Of a stretch of DNA of 64,000 bases, positions 27,253 through 35,746 are shown piece by piece. The notes under the pieces are model-generated. The model was not told the DNA's origin, made no database searches, and saw nothing but the letters and a program-made list of their open reading frames with translations. Position 1 is the stretch's first letter, and each line of letters starts with the position of its first letter. The position numbers and the translations under genes were made by a program. The DNA comes from Betaproteobacteria bacterium (GTDB lineage Bacteria > Pseudomonadota > Gammaproteobacteria > Burkholderiales > Burkholderiaceae): contig CANGHN010000003.1 of assembly GCA_947453825.1 (NCBI GenBank), forward strand, positions 36,848-100,847, read 5' to 3'.

Positions 27253-28425
27253 TTAAGCGGATTCGTATAAACGAGTTAATACGAACTCACGGTGACCCAG
27301 AATCTCAGAGGCAGTCAATTCGCCATCAGCCGTGCGCAAAAGGCACTCTAATAACTTATCACCAGCCTGATCCATATTCTCTTCGCGACGCAAAATACCT
27401 GATACGTCAACGTCAATATGTTCAGTCATGGTACGAACTGTCTTTGGATTAGCACAAATCTTAATCACTGGAAGGATTGCATTACCAATCACATTACCTT
27501 GACCAGTTGGGAAAAAGTGCGCAGCAAAACCAGCAGCCGCACACAATGTCACCATCTCAGCAGCAGCTGATGATGAGTCCATGAAGTGCAGACCAGGAAT
27601 TGTTGGTGCTTCAGCCTTATCTAATACGCTGTCAACAATACATTTCTTACCGATTTTCTGAATATTGCCCAAGGCTTTTTCTTCGATGGTTGTAAGACCA
27701 CCTGCGATATTGCCCTTGGTTGGCTGTGAATCGGATAAGTCGCTAGTCTTATGACGTTCGATCACATCTTGATAGCGATCAAACATTTCGCGGAACTTTT
27801 TCTTAACCTCTGGAGTGCGGCAGCGTGCCTCAACCAGATGTTCGCCACCAGTTAACTCAGTAGTTTCGCCAAACACTAGGGTAGATCCAATTCCGTACAA
27901 CTTATCAAACGCATCACCGACTGTTGGGTTTGCACCGCAACCAGAGGTAGTGTCAGACTCGCCGCACTTAGTAGAGACCCATAATTCAGATAAAGGGGCT
28001 TTGACACGCTTCTGTTTAGAAGCATGCTTCATCATGCTGTAGGCAGCTTTGCTGGCTGAAGCAATAGTGGCAGTATCACCATTACCTTCAATCCAGAAAC
28101 CTTCAACTGGTTTACCAGAAGCCTTAATGCCATCAACCACAATTTTGGTCCACTGTGGCTCAATACCAATCACCACCACACCAGCTACGTTTGGATTGCA
28201 ACCAGTACCGATCAAGGTGCGGAAGTGTAACTCTAAGTCTGCGCCGAACTGCAAGCGACCGTAAGAGTGAGGAATAGCCATAGTACCTTTGATATTGTTT
28301 GCCACGGCTTCACATGCGGCATTGGATAGATCATCCAAAGGCAAAATGAGCACGTGGTTACGAATACCCATGCGGCCGTTTTCACGGCGATAACCCATAA
28401 AGGTTGCATCTTTCAAATTAATCAT
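27253..28425 (-). CDS. suyB: Sulfolactate sulfo-lyase, large subunit
   Basis: A 390-residue protein of the altronate dehydratase (UxaA) C-terminal family, in the SuyB branch: [18 protein letters not shown] start, [20 protein letters not shown] with likely Fe/Fe-S-binding cysteines. With SuyA it eliminates sulfite from (R)-3-sulfolactate to leave pyruvate. The assignment over altronate or other UxaA enzymes rests on separate small subunit, size and the flanking slcC/comC genes. 39 bp separate it from suyA. Confidence 0.88.
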   Translation of the reverse strand: MINLKDATFMGYRRENGRMGIRNHVLILPLDDLSNAACEAVANNIKGTMAIPHSYGRLQFGADLELHFRTLIGTGCNPNVAGVVVIGIEPQWTKIVVDGIKASGKPVEGFWIEGNGDTATIASASKAAYSMMKHASKQKRVKAPLSELWVSTKCGESDTTSGCGANPTVGDAFDKLYGIGSTLVFGETTELTGGEHLVEARCRTPEVKKKFREMFDRYQDVIERHKTSDLSDSQPTKGNIAGGLTTIEEKALGNIQKIGKKCIVDSVLDKAEAPTIPGLHFMDSSSAAAEMVTLCAAAGFAAHFFPTGQGNVIGNAILPVIKICANPKTVRTMTEHIDVDVSGILRREENMDQAGDKLLECLLRTADGELTASEILGHREFVLTRLYESA

Positions 28426-28464
28426 CTTTTTTCTTTCTCAATGAATGGGTGAATGAGGGCCGGA

Positions 28465-28746
28465 TTACCAGCGCTTCGTTTTGACGTTTTGAACGTGGAG
28501 GTGCTCTCCTTTTTTGATAGGGGCAACTACTTTGCCAATATCAATGCCATACTTCATCACCGTATCGCCTGGCTTAAATTCATTTAAAGAAATTTTGTGG
28601 CCAATTGGAATATCACTCTCGGATTTCATGTTCAGCGTTAAATCACCGTCCATTACCCAGCCAATCAAATCATCTCCAGCTTTTACGCCTTCAACCACCA
28701 CTACACCTACGCCATCTCCTGGCTCATGCACGACAAAATGGATCAT
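28465..28746 (-). CDS. suyA: Sulfolactate sulfo-lyase, small subunit
   Basis: A 93-residue SAF-domain protein (altronate dehydratase N-terminal type): MIHFVVHEPGDGVGVVVVEG start, NDIPIGHKI-like ESDIPIGHKISL in the middle, and GEHLHVQNVKTKRW at the end. It is the partner of the large subunit encoded next. Having two separate subunits, rather than one fused chain, is the SuyAB arrangement. Confidence 0.88.
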   Translation of the reverse strand: MIHFVVHEPGDGVGVVVVEGVKAGDDLIGWVMDGDLTLNMKSESDIPIGHKISLNEFKPGDTVMKYGIDIGKVVAPIKKGEHLHVQNVKTKRW

Positions 28747-28786
28747 TACTTTCTCCTCTTTAATCTCATTGAACTACCGTTAGTTA

Positions 28787-29797
28787 CTAATTACTCCAAG
28801 ACTGACGAATGCCAGCCTGAATTTCTTCTACAACTGCATCAGAAACGTTTACACCTGCCTTAAATCCGCCGGCTCTCTGCTTAAAGCGACGTTGACCTGG
28901 TAAGCGTGTGCCCGAGTCCGAAGCCAAAGTTTTTAATAATTCCTGCATCTTGTTTGCAAAGACCTGAGAACCAGCAAGCCCCGGATCAATGGTGATCAAG
29001 AGCTGACCAATGCGAGGGCGATTACCCTTGGCATCAAAGAATGAATCCGCTTCATAAGAAAAGCGACTACCTGATAAGCCAACCACTAAGAGCTCAATAA
29101 TCAAAGCCAGGAGAGCTCCTTTATCGCCACCTAACGGAACCATCAGACCTTTTAAACCTTCTTGAGGATTCGTTGTCGGCTTTCCATCGGCAGTTAATGC
29201 CCAACCCTCAGGAATCGACTCTCCCTTTTTAGCAGCAACTAATAACTTCCCACGAGCTACTGCTGACAGCGACATATCAATCACCAAGGGATCGTGCTGA
29301 GCAACAGGAAATGCTGCCGCTAAAGGATTGGTGCCAAATATCGCTTTACTACCCCCAACCATCGGCATTGCAGCAGGGGTATTTCCAAACAATAAAGAAA
29401 TATACCCAGCGCGAGCAGCAGCTTCAGCGAAATGGCCAGCAACACCAAAGTGATGGCTATTAGTCACAGCGACTAAACCAATGCCTGTTTTAGAAGCAAG
29501 ATTGACAGATAAATCTGTTGCAAAACGAAGTGCAGGAAATGCCAGGCCATCACAAGCATCAACTAAAGCTGCAGATGACTTAAATGGGCGTACCTTAATT
29601 TTTGGTGCCAATGCTACCCGACCATTTTTGGCATGCCCCGCATACTGAGGGACGCGCGCTAGACCATGAGAAGCCAAACCGTCTAATTCTGCTAGAGCTA
29701 AAAATTGTGCTGTCTCAAAGGCCGCCTTTTCTCCAATACCGGCGGCTTGTAAACCTTCTGATGCCAATTGAACAATCTGCTCATAGGATAAATTCAT
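28787..29797 (-). CDS. comC: ComC-like (R)-sulfolactate dehydrogenase, LDH2 family
   Basis: A 336-residue NAD(P)-dependent 2-hydroxyacid dehydrogenase of the malate/L-lactate dehydrogenase-2 family: SHGLARVPQY near residue 40, NSHHFGVAGHF with the catalytic His, and GTNPLAAAFP. In sulfolactate degraders ComC reduces 3-sulfopyruvate to (R)-sulfolactate, the SuyAB substrate. The function is taken from operon context; the family also covers malate and ureidoglycolate dehydrogenases. It follows slcC by one base. Confidence 0.82.
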   Translation of the reverse strand: MNLSYEQIVQLASEGLQAAGIGEKAAFETAQFLALAELDGLASHGLARVPQYAGHAKNGRVALAPKIKVRPFKSSAALVDACDGLAFPALRFATDLSVNLASKTGIGLVAVTNSHHFGVAGHFAEAAARAGYISLLFGNTPAAMPMVGGSKAIFGTNPLAAAFPVAQHDPLVIDMSLSAVARGKLLVAAKKGESIPEGWALTADGKPTTNPQEGLKGLMVPLGGDKGALLALIIELLVVGLSGSRFSYEADSFFDAKGNRPRIGQLLITIDPGLAGSQVFANKMQELLKTLASDSGTRLPGQRRFKQRAGGFKAGVNVSDAVVEEIQAGIRQSWSN

Positions 29798-29798
29798 G

Positions 29799-30728
29799 TC
29801 AAGCCTCTAAAAATAGATTTACTTCGTCGGCAATCATCTGGCTAACACGATCATTACTCTCATGCGTGACGCCTGCAATGTGTGGCGTCAAAATCAGATT
29901 CTCTATACCCACAAAGTGGCTTAGATCTTTTGCCGGCTCTGCTGCAAAAACGTCAATAGCCGCACCACTTAAACGGCCAGAGCGCAAACGTTCTGCAAGA
30001 GCCTTCTCATCTACGATGCCACCACGAGCAGTATTAATTAGACTAGCGCCTTCTTTCATCTGATCCAGAGTTGCTGCATTAAATAAATCTTTGGTTGCCG
30101 GCAAAAAGGGAAGATGTAAGGTAACCGCATCAGACTGAGCAAGCAATTGATTCAGGGACATCAGGGGTACTGAAAAACCATCAAGCGCAAATGACTCTCC
30201 CGATAACATTGGATCGTAAGCAATACACTGCAATCCAAATGCGTGCGCTTTTTTTGCAACCACTCTACCAATGCTGCCAAACCCTACGATTCCAAGCGTC
30301 TTACCTAAAAATTCATGGTAGCCAGAAAAATGGGGTCGAGGCCACTCACCCTTTTGGGTGGAACTAGTGGCAGGTATCAAACCCCTACTTAATGTCACTG
30401 CGGAACAAACTACATATTCGGCAACAGACTCAGCATTGGCACCAGTAGCTGGAATTACCTTGATATTTCGTTTTGCGCAGGCAGGCAATTCAATATTCTC
30501 AAGTCCAACCCCTAAGCGCCCTACGACTCTCAGTTTTGAAGCTCCCGCAAGAAGCTCTTCATTCACTTGAGTGAGATTTCGGACGATAAGCGCCTCAATA
30601 TTTTGCAGTGCAGCAATTAAAGCGGGCCGATCTTTGTAAAGATCTGGTTCGTAGATAACGCTGTGATTAGAACGCAGGGTTTCTAAGGCTTGACTTGTGA
30701 TGAATTCAGAGATCAAAATAGCTGACAT
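29799..30728 (-). CDS. slcC: SlcC-like (S)-sulfolactate dehydrogenase
   Basis: A 309-residue D-2-hydroxyacid dehydrogenase (PGDH family). The NAD-binding motif is LGIVGFGSIGRVVAKK. Catalytic residues are visible as Arg in INTARGGIVDE, Glu in the following segment and His in LTPHIAGVTHES. In the Chromohalobacter-type pathway SlcC oxidises (S)-sulfolactate to sulfopyruvate. It is the first gene of the leftward operon. The ATG at 30728 is chosen (a GTG at 30797 is possible); this ATG lies inside the left arm of a 34-bp palindrome. Confidence 0.82.
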   Translation of the reverse strand: MSAILISEFITSQALETLRSNHSVIYEPDLYKDRPALIAALQNIEALIVRNLTQVNEELLAGASKLRVVGRLGVGLENIELPACAKRNIKVIPATGANAESVAEYVVCSAVTLSRGLIPATSSTQKGEWPRPHFSGYHEFLGKTLGIVGFGSIGRVVAKKAHAFGLQCIAYDPMLSGESFALDGFSVPLMSLNQLLAQSDAVTLHLPFLPATKDLFNAATLDQMKEGASLINTARGGIVDEKALAERLRSGRLSGAAIDVFAAEPAKDLSHFVGIENLILTPHIAGVTHESNDRVSQMIADEVNLFLEA

Positions 30729-30758
30729 ATCTAAATCATATAGATGATTTAGATATGT
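30725..30758. promoter_or_regulatory. 34-bp perfect-arm palindrome at the slcC start
   Basis: Arms ACATATCTAAATCAT (30725-30739) and ATGATTTAGATATGT (30744-30758) are perfect inverted repeats around the 4-nt centre ATAG. The slcC ATG (30728-30726) is in the left arm. It could be an operator for the operon's GntR regulator, or an RNA hairpin hiding the start of translation. Confidence 0.6.
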
Positions 30759-30833
30759 TGCAAGATTGAAATAATGGTGCAGCGCAACGAATACCACATA
30801 AGCATATAACTATTAAATAGAGACGGGGCATAT

Positions 30834-30847
30834 TTTCGTATGCGAAA
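30834..30847. promoter_or_regulatory. TTTCG-N4-CGAAA dyad upstream of the Bug protein gene
   Basis: TTTCG (30834-30838) and CGAAA (30843-30847) around TATG, 45 bp before the start at 30892, in the divergent slcC/tctC control region. Candidate second operator; weak on its own. Confidence 0.3.
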
Positions 30848-30891
30848 GCAGATAAGATATCAAGATCAAATTACCGCTGGAGAAAGTACGC

Positions 30892-31878
30892 ATGTTTAAA
30901 CAAGCGATTAGTAAGCACATCAAAAAATTGATATGGGTTGTGGGCGCATTGGTATTGATGACATCACCAATAGCTTATGCACAAAATTGGCCAACCAAAC
31001 CCATCAAACTCGTTATTCCATTTGCAGCAGGTGGTACCACTGATATTTTGGGTCGCTTGTTAGCGCAGCAATTATCAAAAGACTTAGGCCAAAATGTGAT
31101 TGTTGAAAATAAACCTGGGGCAGGAGGCAATATCGCTGCAGAGTATGTTGCGCAATCCCCTGCCGACGGTTACACCATCATGCTTGCCTCTGGCAGTATG
31201 CTCACAGTGAACCCCAATCTTTATAAAAAATTACCTGTTAATTACGCCAAAGATTTTGTTTACATCACCAATGTGGCAAGTGGTCCGATGCTGTTATCCG
31301 TGAGCACAAAATTACCGGTTAAAAATTTAGCTGAATTTATTGCCTATGCCAAAACCAAGGATCTCAATTTTGGTTCGGCAGGTATTGGTAGCCAAGTGCA
31401 TATGGCAGAAGAAAACTTGACATATACAGCAGGCATTCCAGCTACCCATGTGCCGTATAAGGGCGAGTCAGCAGCTCTTAATGATCTAGTCGCAGGACAG
31501 ATTGACTTTATGGTTGGTAACTTAACTGCCGCTACTGGATTTGCTAAGGCCGGTCAAATCAAGCCATTAGCAGTTACTAGTTTGAAGCGTTCAAAACAAT
31601 TACCAGATATACCCACTGTCTCAGAGGCTGGCATTCCTGGTTTTGAATCTACAGGTTGGTTTGGCTTAGTGGCTCCATCTAATACACCTAAAGCGATTAC
31701 CGAAAAAATCTATGCCGCTACAGTAAAGGCAGTCAATTCTGAAGCTTTGAAAACGAGTCTCGATTTGAATGGTTTAACTGCCGTGGTAAATAACCAGAAA
31801 GAATTTGAATCTCAGGTGAAAGCCGAGTCTCAAGTCTGGGAAAAAGTAATCAAAGGTCGCAATCTGAGCGCTCAATAA
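30892..31878 (+). CDS. Bug/TctC-family periplasmic binding protein
   Basis: A 328-residue solute-binding protein of the tripartite tricarboxylate transporter (Bug) family: signal peptide ending in IAYAQ near residue 30, then WPTKPIKLVIPFAAGGTTDI and PGAGGNIAAEYVAQSPADGY. It is divergent from the sulfolactate operon, so it may capture sulfolactate or a related sulfonate (SlcH-like). No TctA/TctB membrane subunits are encoded nearby, so it is an orphan receptor that must work with components elsewhere or as a sensor. A terminator follows at once. Confidence 0.9.
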   Translation: MFKQAISKHIKKLIWVVGALVLMTSPIAYAQNWPTKPIKLVIPFAAGGTTDILGRLLAQQLSKDLGQNVIVENKPGAGGNIAAEYVAQSPADGYTIMLASGSMLTVNPNLYKKLPVNYAKDFVYITNVASGPMLLSVSTKLPVKNLAEFIAYAKTKDLNFGSAGIGSQVHMAEENLTYTAGIPATHVPYKGESAALNDLVAGQIDFMVGNLTAATGFAKAGQIKPLAVTSLKRSKQLPDIPTVSEAGIPGFESTGWFGLVAPSNTPKAITEKIYAATVKAVNSEALKTSLDLNGLTAVVNNQKEFESQVKAESQVWEKVIKGRNLSAQ

Positions 31879-31886
31879 ATTCATTT

Positions 31887-31917
31887 AAAAAGCCACGCTG
31901 ATGTGTGGCTTTTTTAT
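31887..31917 (+). terminator. Intrinsic terminator after the Bug protein gene
   Basis: AGCCAC (31891-31896) and GTGGCT (31905-31910), preceded by AAAA and followed by TTTTTT. It lies only 24 bp before the next gene, so part of the transcription may read through into the ThDP enzyme gene. Confidence 0.85.
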
Positions 31918-31940
31918 TCTCATCCAATGACTGATACGGC

Positions 31941-33578
31941 ATGACTACAAAAAATAAAACTGGGGCACACCTCCTCATTAATGCACTTAAGACGGCTGGT
32001 GTTTATAAGATTTTTACGCTGTCTGGCAACCACATCATGCCAGTGTATGACGCGATTTTTGATTCCAAAATTGATCTGATTCATACCCGTCATGAAGGTG
32101 CTGCCGTTCATATGGCGGATGCCTGGGCCAGAATTACTGGTGAAGTGGGGATTGCTATGGTCACCGGCGGACCAGGTCATGCTAATGCAGTTTCTGCCCT
32201 TTATACCGCGGGCATGGCTGAGTCACCGGTAGTGCTTTTATCTGGGCATGCGCCAATAAACCAACTTGGCAAAGGTGCCTTTCAAGAAATGCGACAAGCT
32301 GAAATTGCTGCTCCATTATGTAAAGCCTCATGGGTATGCCAACAAACCGCAGATCTTGCTAGCGATATTGCAAAAGCTATTCGTATTGCTAAGTCAGGCA
32401 GACCTGGTCCTGTCCACCTCAGCCTTCCCTCTGATGTCATTGAATCTGCGATTCCAGAAAATCTCGTCATGCCTACTGCTGAACAATTTAAGGCAACAAT
32501 CTCAGATACCAAAGAATCGGCAGTCAGCGCGCTGATTACTCAATTAAAGCAAGCAAAAAAACCTTTAATTCTCTCTGGCCCGATGATGCAATCAAAAGTA
32601 GGCAGAATCCAATTGCAAGCACTCGAGAATGCGCTGGGCATTCCCGTGATTGGCATGGAAAGCCCGCGTGGAATTGGTGACCCTAGCTTGGGAGCCTTTG
32701 CTGAAGTATTAAGTCAAGCTGACTGCATCTTATTACTGGGTAAGAAAGTTGATTTCACCTTGAAGTTTGCGCAGAGCCCAGGCCTCCAAAAAGATTGCAA
32801 CTTCTTGCAAATTGATCCAGATACAGACGAAATTCAGCGCGCCAAGAATACTTTGGGATCACGTTTATTAAACTCTCTAGCGTCGGATGTACCAAGTGCG
32901 ATTCATGCAATCCTCAGCGGCCATCAAGATAAAGCTACTGATTCCCTAGCTTGGAAGCAGGAAGTTTCTGATGCAATTGCGTTTCGTCCAGCCGCATGGA
33001 AAAGTATTCTACCGAGCAAGGGCAACATTCATCCCGTACAAGCGCTAGCACCACTGCAAGAAATCCTCGATAGCCACCCTGATTCTGTACTCATTAGTGA
33101 TGGTGGTGAGATTGGTCAATGGGCTCAAGCGTGTTTGAAGGCTCCAAACCGCGTCATCAATGGAGTGGCTGGATCCATTGGCTCTGCCCTGCCCTTCGCG
33201 GCTGCTGCAAGTCTTGCAAAACCCAACACCCCTATTGTCGCCGTCATGGGTGACGGTACCTTTGGTTTCCATAGTGCAGAAATCGATACTGCAGTTCGTT
33301 ATCAACTACCTTTTACATTAGTAATTGGTAATGATGCTCGCTGGAATGCTGAGTACCAAATTCAGGTGCGTGATTATGGTAAAGATAGAACCATTGGCTG
33401 TGAACTAATTCCCTCTCATTATGAAAAGGTTTGCGAAGCATTTGGCGGCTATGGCGAACTAGTCAATGACTCTAATGAGCTTCTACCAGCAGCAAAACGC
33501 GCTTTAGCTAGCAAACTACCTGCTTGTATCAACGTCATGATTGATGGCTTAGCAGCACCCAATATTAAGAGGTCTTAA
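31941..33578 (+). CDS. Thiamine-diphosphate enzyme, acetolactate synthase-like
   Basis: A 545-residue ThDP-dependent enzyme of the IlvB fold. The N-terminal PYR domain carries the activating Glu in HTRHEGAAVHMADAWAR (near residue 53), the middle domain spans about 190-330, and the C-terminal PP domain has the GDGTFGFHSAEIDTAVRY motif with Asn in VIGNDARWN. Specificity cannot be read; it could be a decarboxylase or carboligase. The next gene starts one base after its stop, so the two likely act in one pathway. Position beside the sulfolactate genes makes a 2-oxoacid such as sulfopyruvate a candidate substrate, as inference only. Confidence 0.82.
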   Translation: MTTKNKTGAHLLINALKTAGVYKIFTLSGNHIMPVYDAIFDSKIDLIHTRHEGAAVHMADAWARITGEVGIAMVTGGPGHANAVSALYTAGMAESPVVLLSGHAPINQLGKGAFQEMRQAEIAAPLCKASWVCQQTADLASDIAKAIRIAKSGRPGPVHLSLPSDVIESAIPENLVMPTAEQFKATISDTKESAVSALITQLKQAKKPLILSGPMMQSKVGRIQLQALENALGIPVIGMESPRGIGDPSLGAFAEVLSQADCILLLGKKVDFTLKFAQSPGLQKDCNFLQIDPDTDEIQRAKNTLGSRLLNSLASDVPSAIHAILSGHQDKATDSLAWKQEVSDAIAFRPAAWKSILPSKGNIHPVQALAPLQEILDSHPDSVLISDGGEIGQWAQACLKAPNRVINGVAGSIGSALPFAAAASLAKPNTPIVAVMGDGTFGFHSAEIDTAVRYQLPFTLVIGNDARWNAEYQIQVRDYGKDRTIGCELIPSHYEKVCEAFGGYGELVNDSNELLPAAKRALASKLPACINVMIDGLAAPNIKRS

Positions 33579-33579
33579 T

Positions 33580-34995
33580 TTGGAGCGGTATGAACAATTC
33601 ATAGCAGCGTGCCAAAAAATTATCGGCACTCAATATGTTTTGCTTTCTGATACTGATAAGAGTCCTTTTTTAACTGATTGGAGCAAGCGCTTTACAGGCT
33701 CCGCCATAGCTGTACTAAAACCGAAAACCACTACTGAAGTGGCAGCTCTTGTAGCTCTATGTAATCAAGAGAATGTTGCCATTATTCCTCAAGGTGGTAA
33801 TACCGGCCTATGTGGCGGAGCAACCCCTACGAGTGCTGATAACAATATTGTCATCAGCACCACAAGACTTAATCAGATTCGCGATATTGACTTAGATAAT
33901 TCAACTATGACTGTTGAAGCAGGCGCTATCCTCTCGCAAGTACAAGATGCCGCACTTACAGCCGGTAAATTATTTCCACTAAGCCTGGCCGCTGAGGGAA
34001 GCTGCACCATCGGTGGAAATTTAGGCACCAATGCTGGTGGGGTACAGGTGCTACGTTATGGAAATACGAGAGACCTCTGCCTTGGTATTGAAGTCGTTAC
34101 CCCCTCTGGTGAGATCTTAAACAGCCTACGTGGACTTAGAAAAGATAATACCGGGTACTCCCTCAAGGATCTCTACATAGGATCCGAAGGTACGCTAGGC
34201 ATTATCACTGCCGCAACCTTAAAGCTCTACCCACTTCCACAATCTAAGGTCACTTCATTAGTGGCACTGAATAATATTCACTCGACTACTAAGCTGATTG
34301 ATTTGGCACGTAAACGTTGCAATGCTGATCTCACCGCTTTTGAACTAATTTCTGGTCGTGCACTTAGCTTGGTTGCCGAGAAAGCGAAAAATTTAGGCTC
34401 CATACTGACAAACTCCTCAGCTTGGGTAGTGTTAATAGAATTCTCAAGTATGGAGCAAGAAAAAGGCAATCGAGAACAGCTAGAAACTCTGCTGAATGAG
34501 GCCTATGAATTGAATTTCATCAGCGATGCAGTGATCGCCAACTCAATCCAGCAAAGCAAGGAGCTGTGGAGTCTTAGAGAAAGTATTCCAGAAGGTCAAC
34601 TTCCACTGGGTACTACGGTTAAGCATGATATTTCTATGCCGATTTCTAAAATAGCGGACTTTATAGAGGCCACTGAAATTGCGTTGAAAGAACTTTGGCC
34701 AAATATGGAAACCATTGTCTTTGGCCATCTTGGGGATGGCAATCTGCATTATAACTTGGCGCCACTCTCTCCTGATCTCTCCAGCGAAATTGAACAAAGA
34801 AGAAAATCGATTAATGAGTTAGTGCATAACCAAGTCTATCAATATTCAGGATCATTCTCTGCTGAGCATGGTATTGGTCAAGCAAAACGTGATGAGTTAC
34901 CACGGCGCAAAAGCCCTGTAGAAATAGAATTGATGCGTGCAATTAAAAAAGCACTTGATCCTAAAAATATCATGAACCCAGGCAAGGTTCTTTAG
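33580..34995 (+). CDS. FAD-linked 2-hydroxyacid oxidase (GlcD/D-lactate dehydrogenase-like)
   Basis: A 471-residue flavoenzyme with an N-terminal FAD-binding PCMH domain (VAIIPQGGNTGLCGGATPT, then GNLGTNAGGVQVLRYG) and a C-terminal FAD-oxidase domain with HLGDGNLHYN and SAEHGIGQAK. This is the D-2-hydroxyglutarate/D-lactate/glycolate dehydrogenase class. The start is a TTG at 33580, one base after the ThDP gene stop, with AAGAGG upstream; no in-frame ATG fits. The last 4 bases overlap the convergent TauE/SafE gene. Substrate unknown, probably a 2-hydroxyacid. Confidence 0.85.
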   Translation: MERYEQFIAACQKIIGTQYVLLSDTDKSPFLTDWSKRFTGSAIAVLKPKTTTEVAALVALCNQENVAIIPQGGNTGLCGGATPTSADNNIVISTTRLNQIRDIDLDNSTMTVEAGAILSQVQDAALTAGKLFPLSLAAEGSCTIGGNLGTNAGGVQVLRYGNTRDLCLGIEVVTPSGEILNSLRGLRKDNTGYSLKDLYIGSEGTLGIITAATLKLYPLPQSKVTSLVALNNIHSTTKLIDLARKRCNADLTAFELISGRALSLVAEKAKNLGSILTNSSAWVVLIEFSSMEQEKGNREQLETLLNEAYELNFISDAVIANSIQQSKELWSLRESIPEGQLPLGTTVKHDISMPISKIADFIEATEIALKELWPNMETIVFGHLGDGNLHYNLAPLSPDLSSEIEQRRKSINELVHNQVYQYSGSFSAEHGIGQAKRDELPRRKSPVEIELMRAIKKALDPKNIMNPGKVL

Positions 34996-35735
34996 ATAAA
35001 TTGCCGAATCAATAGCATACTGCCAGAAAATAGCAAAATGGCACCGTAAGCAATTCGCATTGCTACATTACTTAACTTCGAATGCACATGGGCTCCTAGC
35101 CAAATACCCAAAAAGGTTGCAGGCATCAAACAAATTGCTAGGCCTACCACCTGCCAACTCAAGATCAAGCCCGTCACCAACATTAAAGTTAAACGTAAGA
35201 AGGTCAAACTCAGTATTGCAAAGGCCATTGTGGCTCGTAATGTCTTGGGATCATTGATGCGCAAGCCTAAATAAGAAGCATAGATAGCGCCGCCAGTAGC
35301 AAAGAGGGCCGTAAACACACCACCAAAGAAGCCAAATGGAGCCGCCCACCACCTATTAATGGGGTTGCGTAACTCTGTATTTCTTTGCCAGAGGACTCGA
35401 GCGCCATTAATCGCTGCAAAACATCCAAGGGTAATTAATAAGGGCTCACTTGGTGCTCTGATCAAAAGAATGATTCCTAGGATCATGCCAATCACACTAA
35501 AAGGGAAGAGCCACTTTAATTCCTTGAAATTAGCATCGCTCGAGGATTTTTTTCCTAAGTAAAGAGAGGCGCAGATATCAATAATGACCATCATTGGTAC
35601 CGCTACTTTCAGCGGATACATCTGCACTAGCAATGGCACAGCCACAATTGATGAACCAAATCCAGAGACGCCAAAAATAAAATAAGCGGTAAAGATGACT
35701 AGCAACGCTAATCCAAAATGGACCGGCTCTATCAA
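34992..35735 (-). CDS. TauE/SafE-family exporter
   Basis: A 247-residue membrane protein with about eight helices and the family start FGVSGFGSSIVAVPLL. Members export sulfite, sulfoacetate or other anions and often sit beside sulfonate-degrading genes. Here it is convergent with the FAD oxidase gene and 11 bp downstream of the fumarate-reductase-like flavoprotein gene on the same strand, so it may belong to that operon's transcript. Substrate not determined. Confidence 0.85.
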   Translation of the reverse strand: MIEPVHFGLALLVIFTAYFIFGVSGFGSSIVAVPLLVQMYPLKVAVPMMVIIDICASLYLGKKSSSDANFKELKWLFPFSVIGMILGIILLIRAPSEPLLITLGCFAAINGARVLWQRNTELRNPINRWWAAPFGFFGGVFTALFATGGAIYASYLGLRINDPKTLRATMAFAILSLTFLRLTLMLVTGLILSWQVVGLAICLMPATFLGIWLGAHVHSKLSNVAMRIAYGAILLFSGSMLLIRQFI

Positions 35736-35746
35736 CTCAAAAATAA

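Noticed and set aside
31941..33578. Sulfoacetaldehyde acetyltransferase (Xsc)
   Set aside because: The position is suggestive, but the N-terminal segments do not match the Xsc pattern I know, and the protein is shorter; it is nearer generic IlvB-like enzymes.
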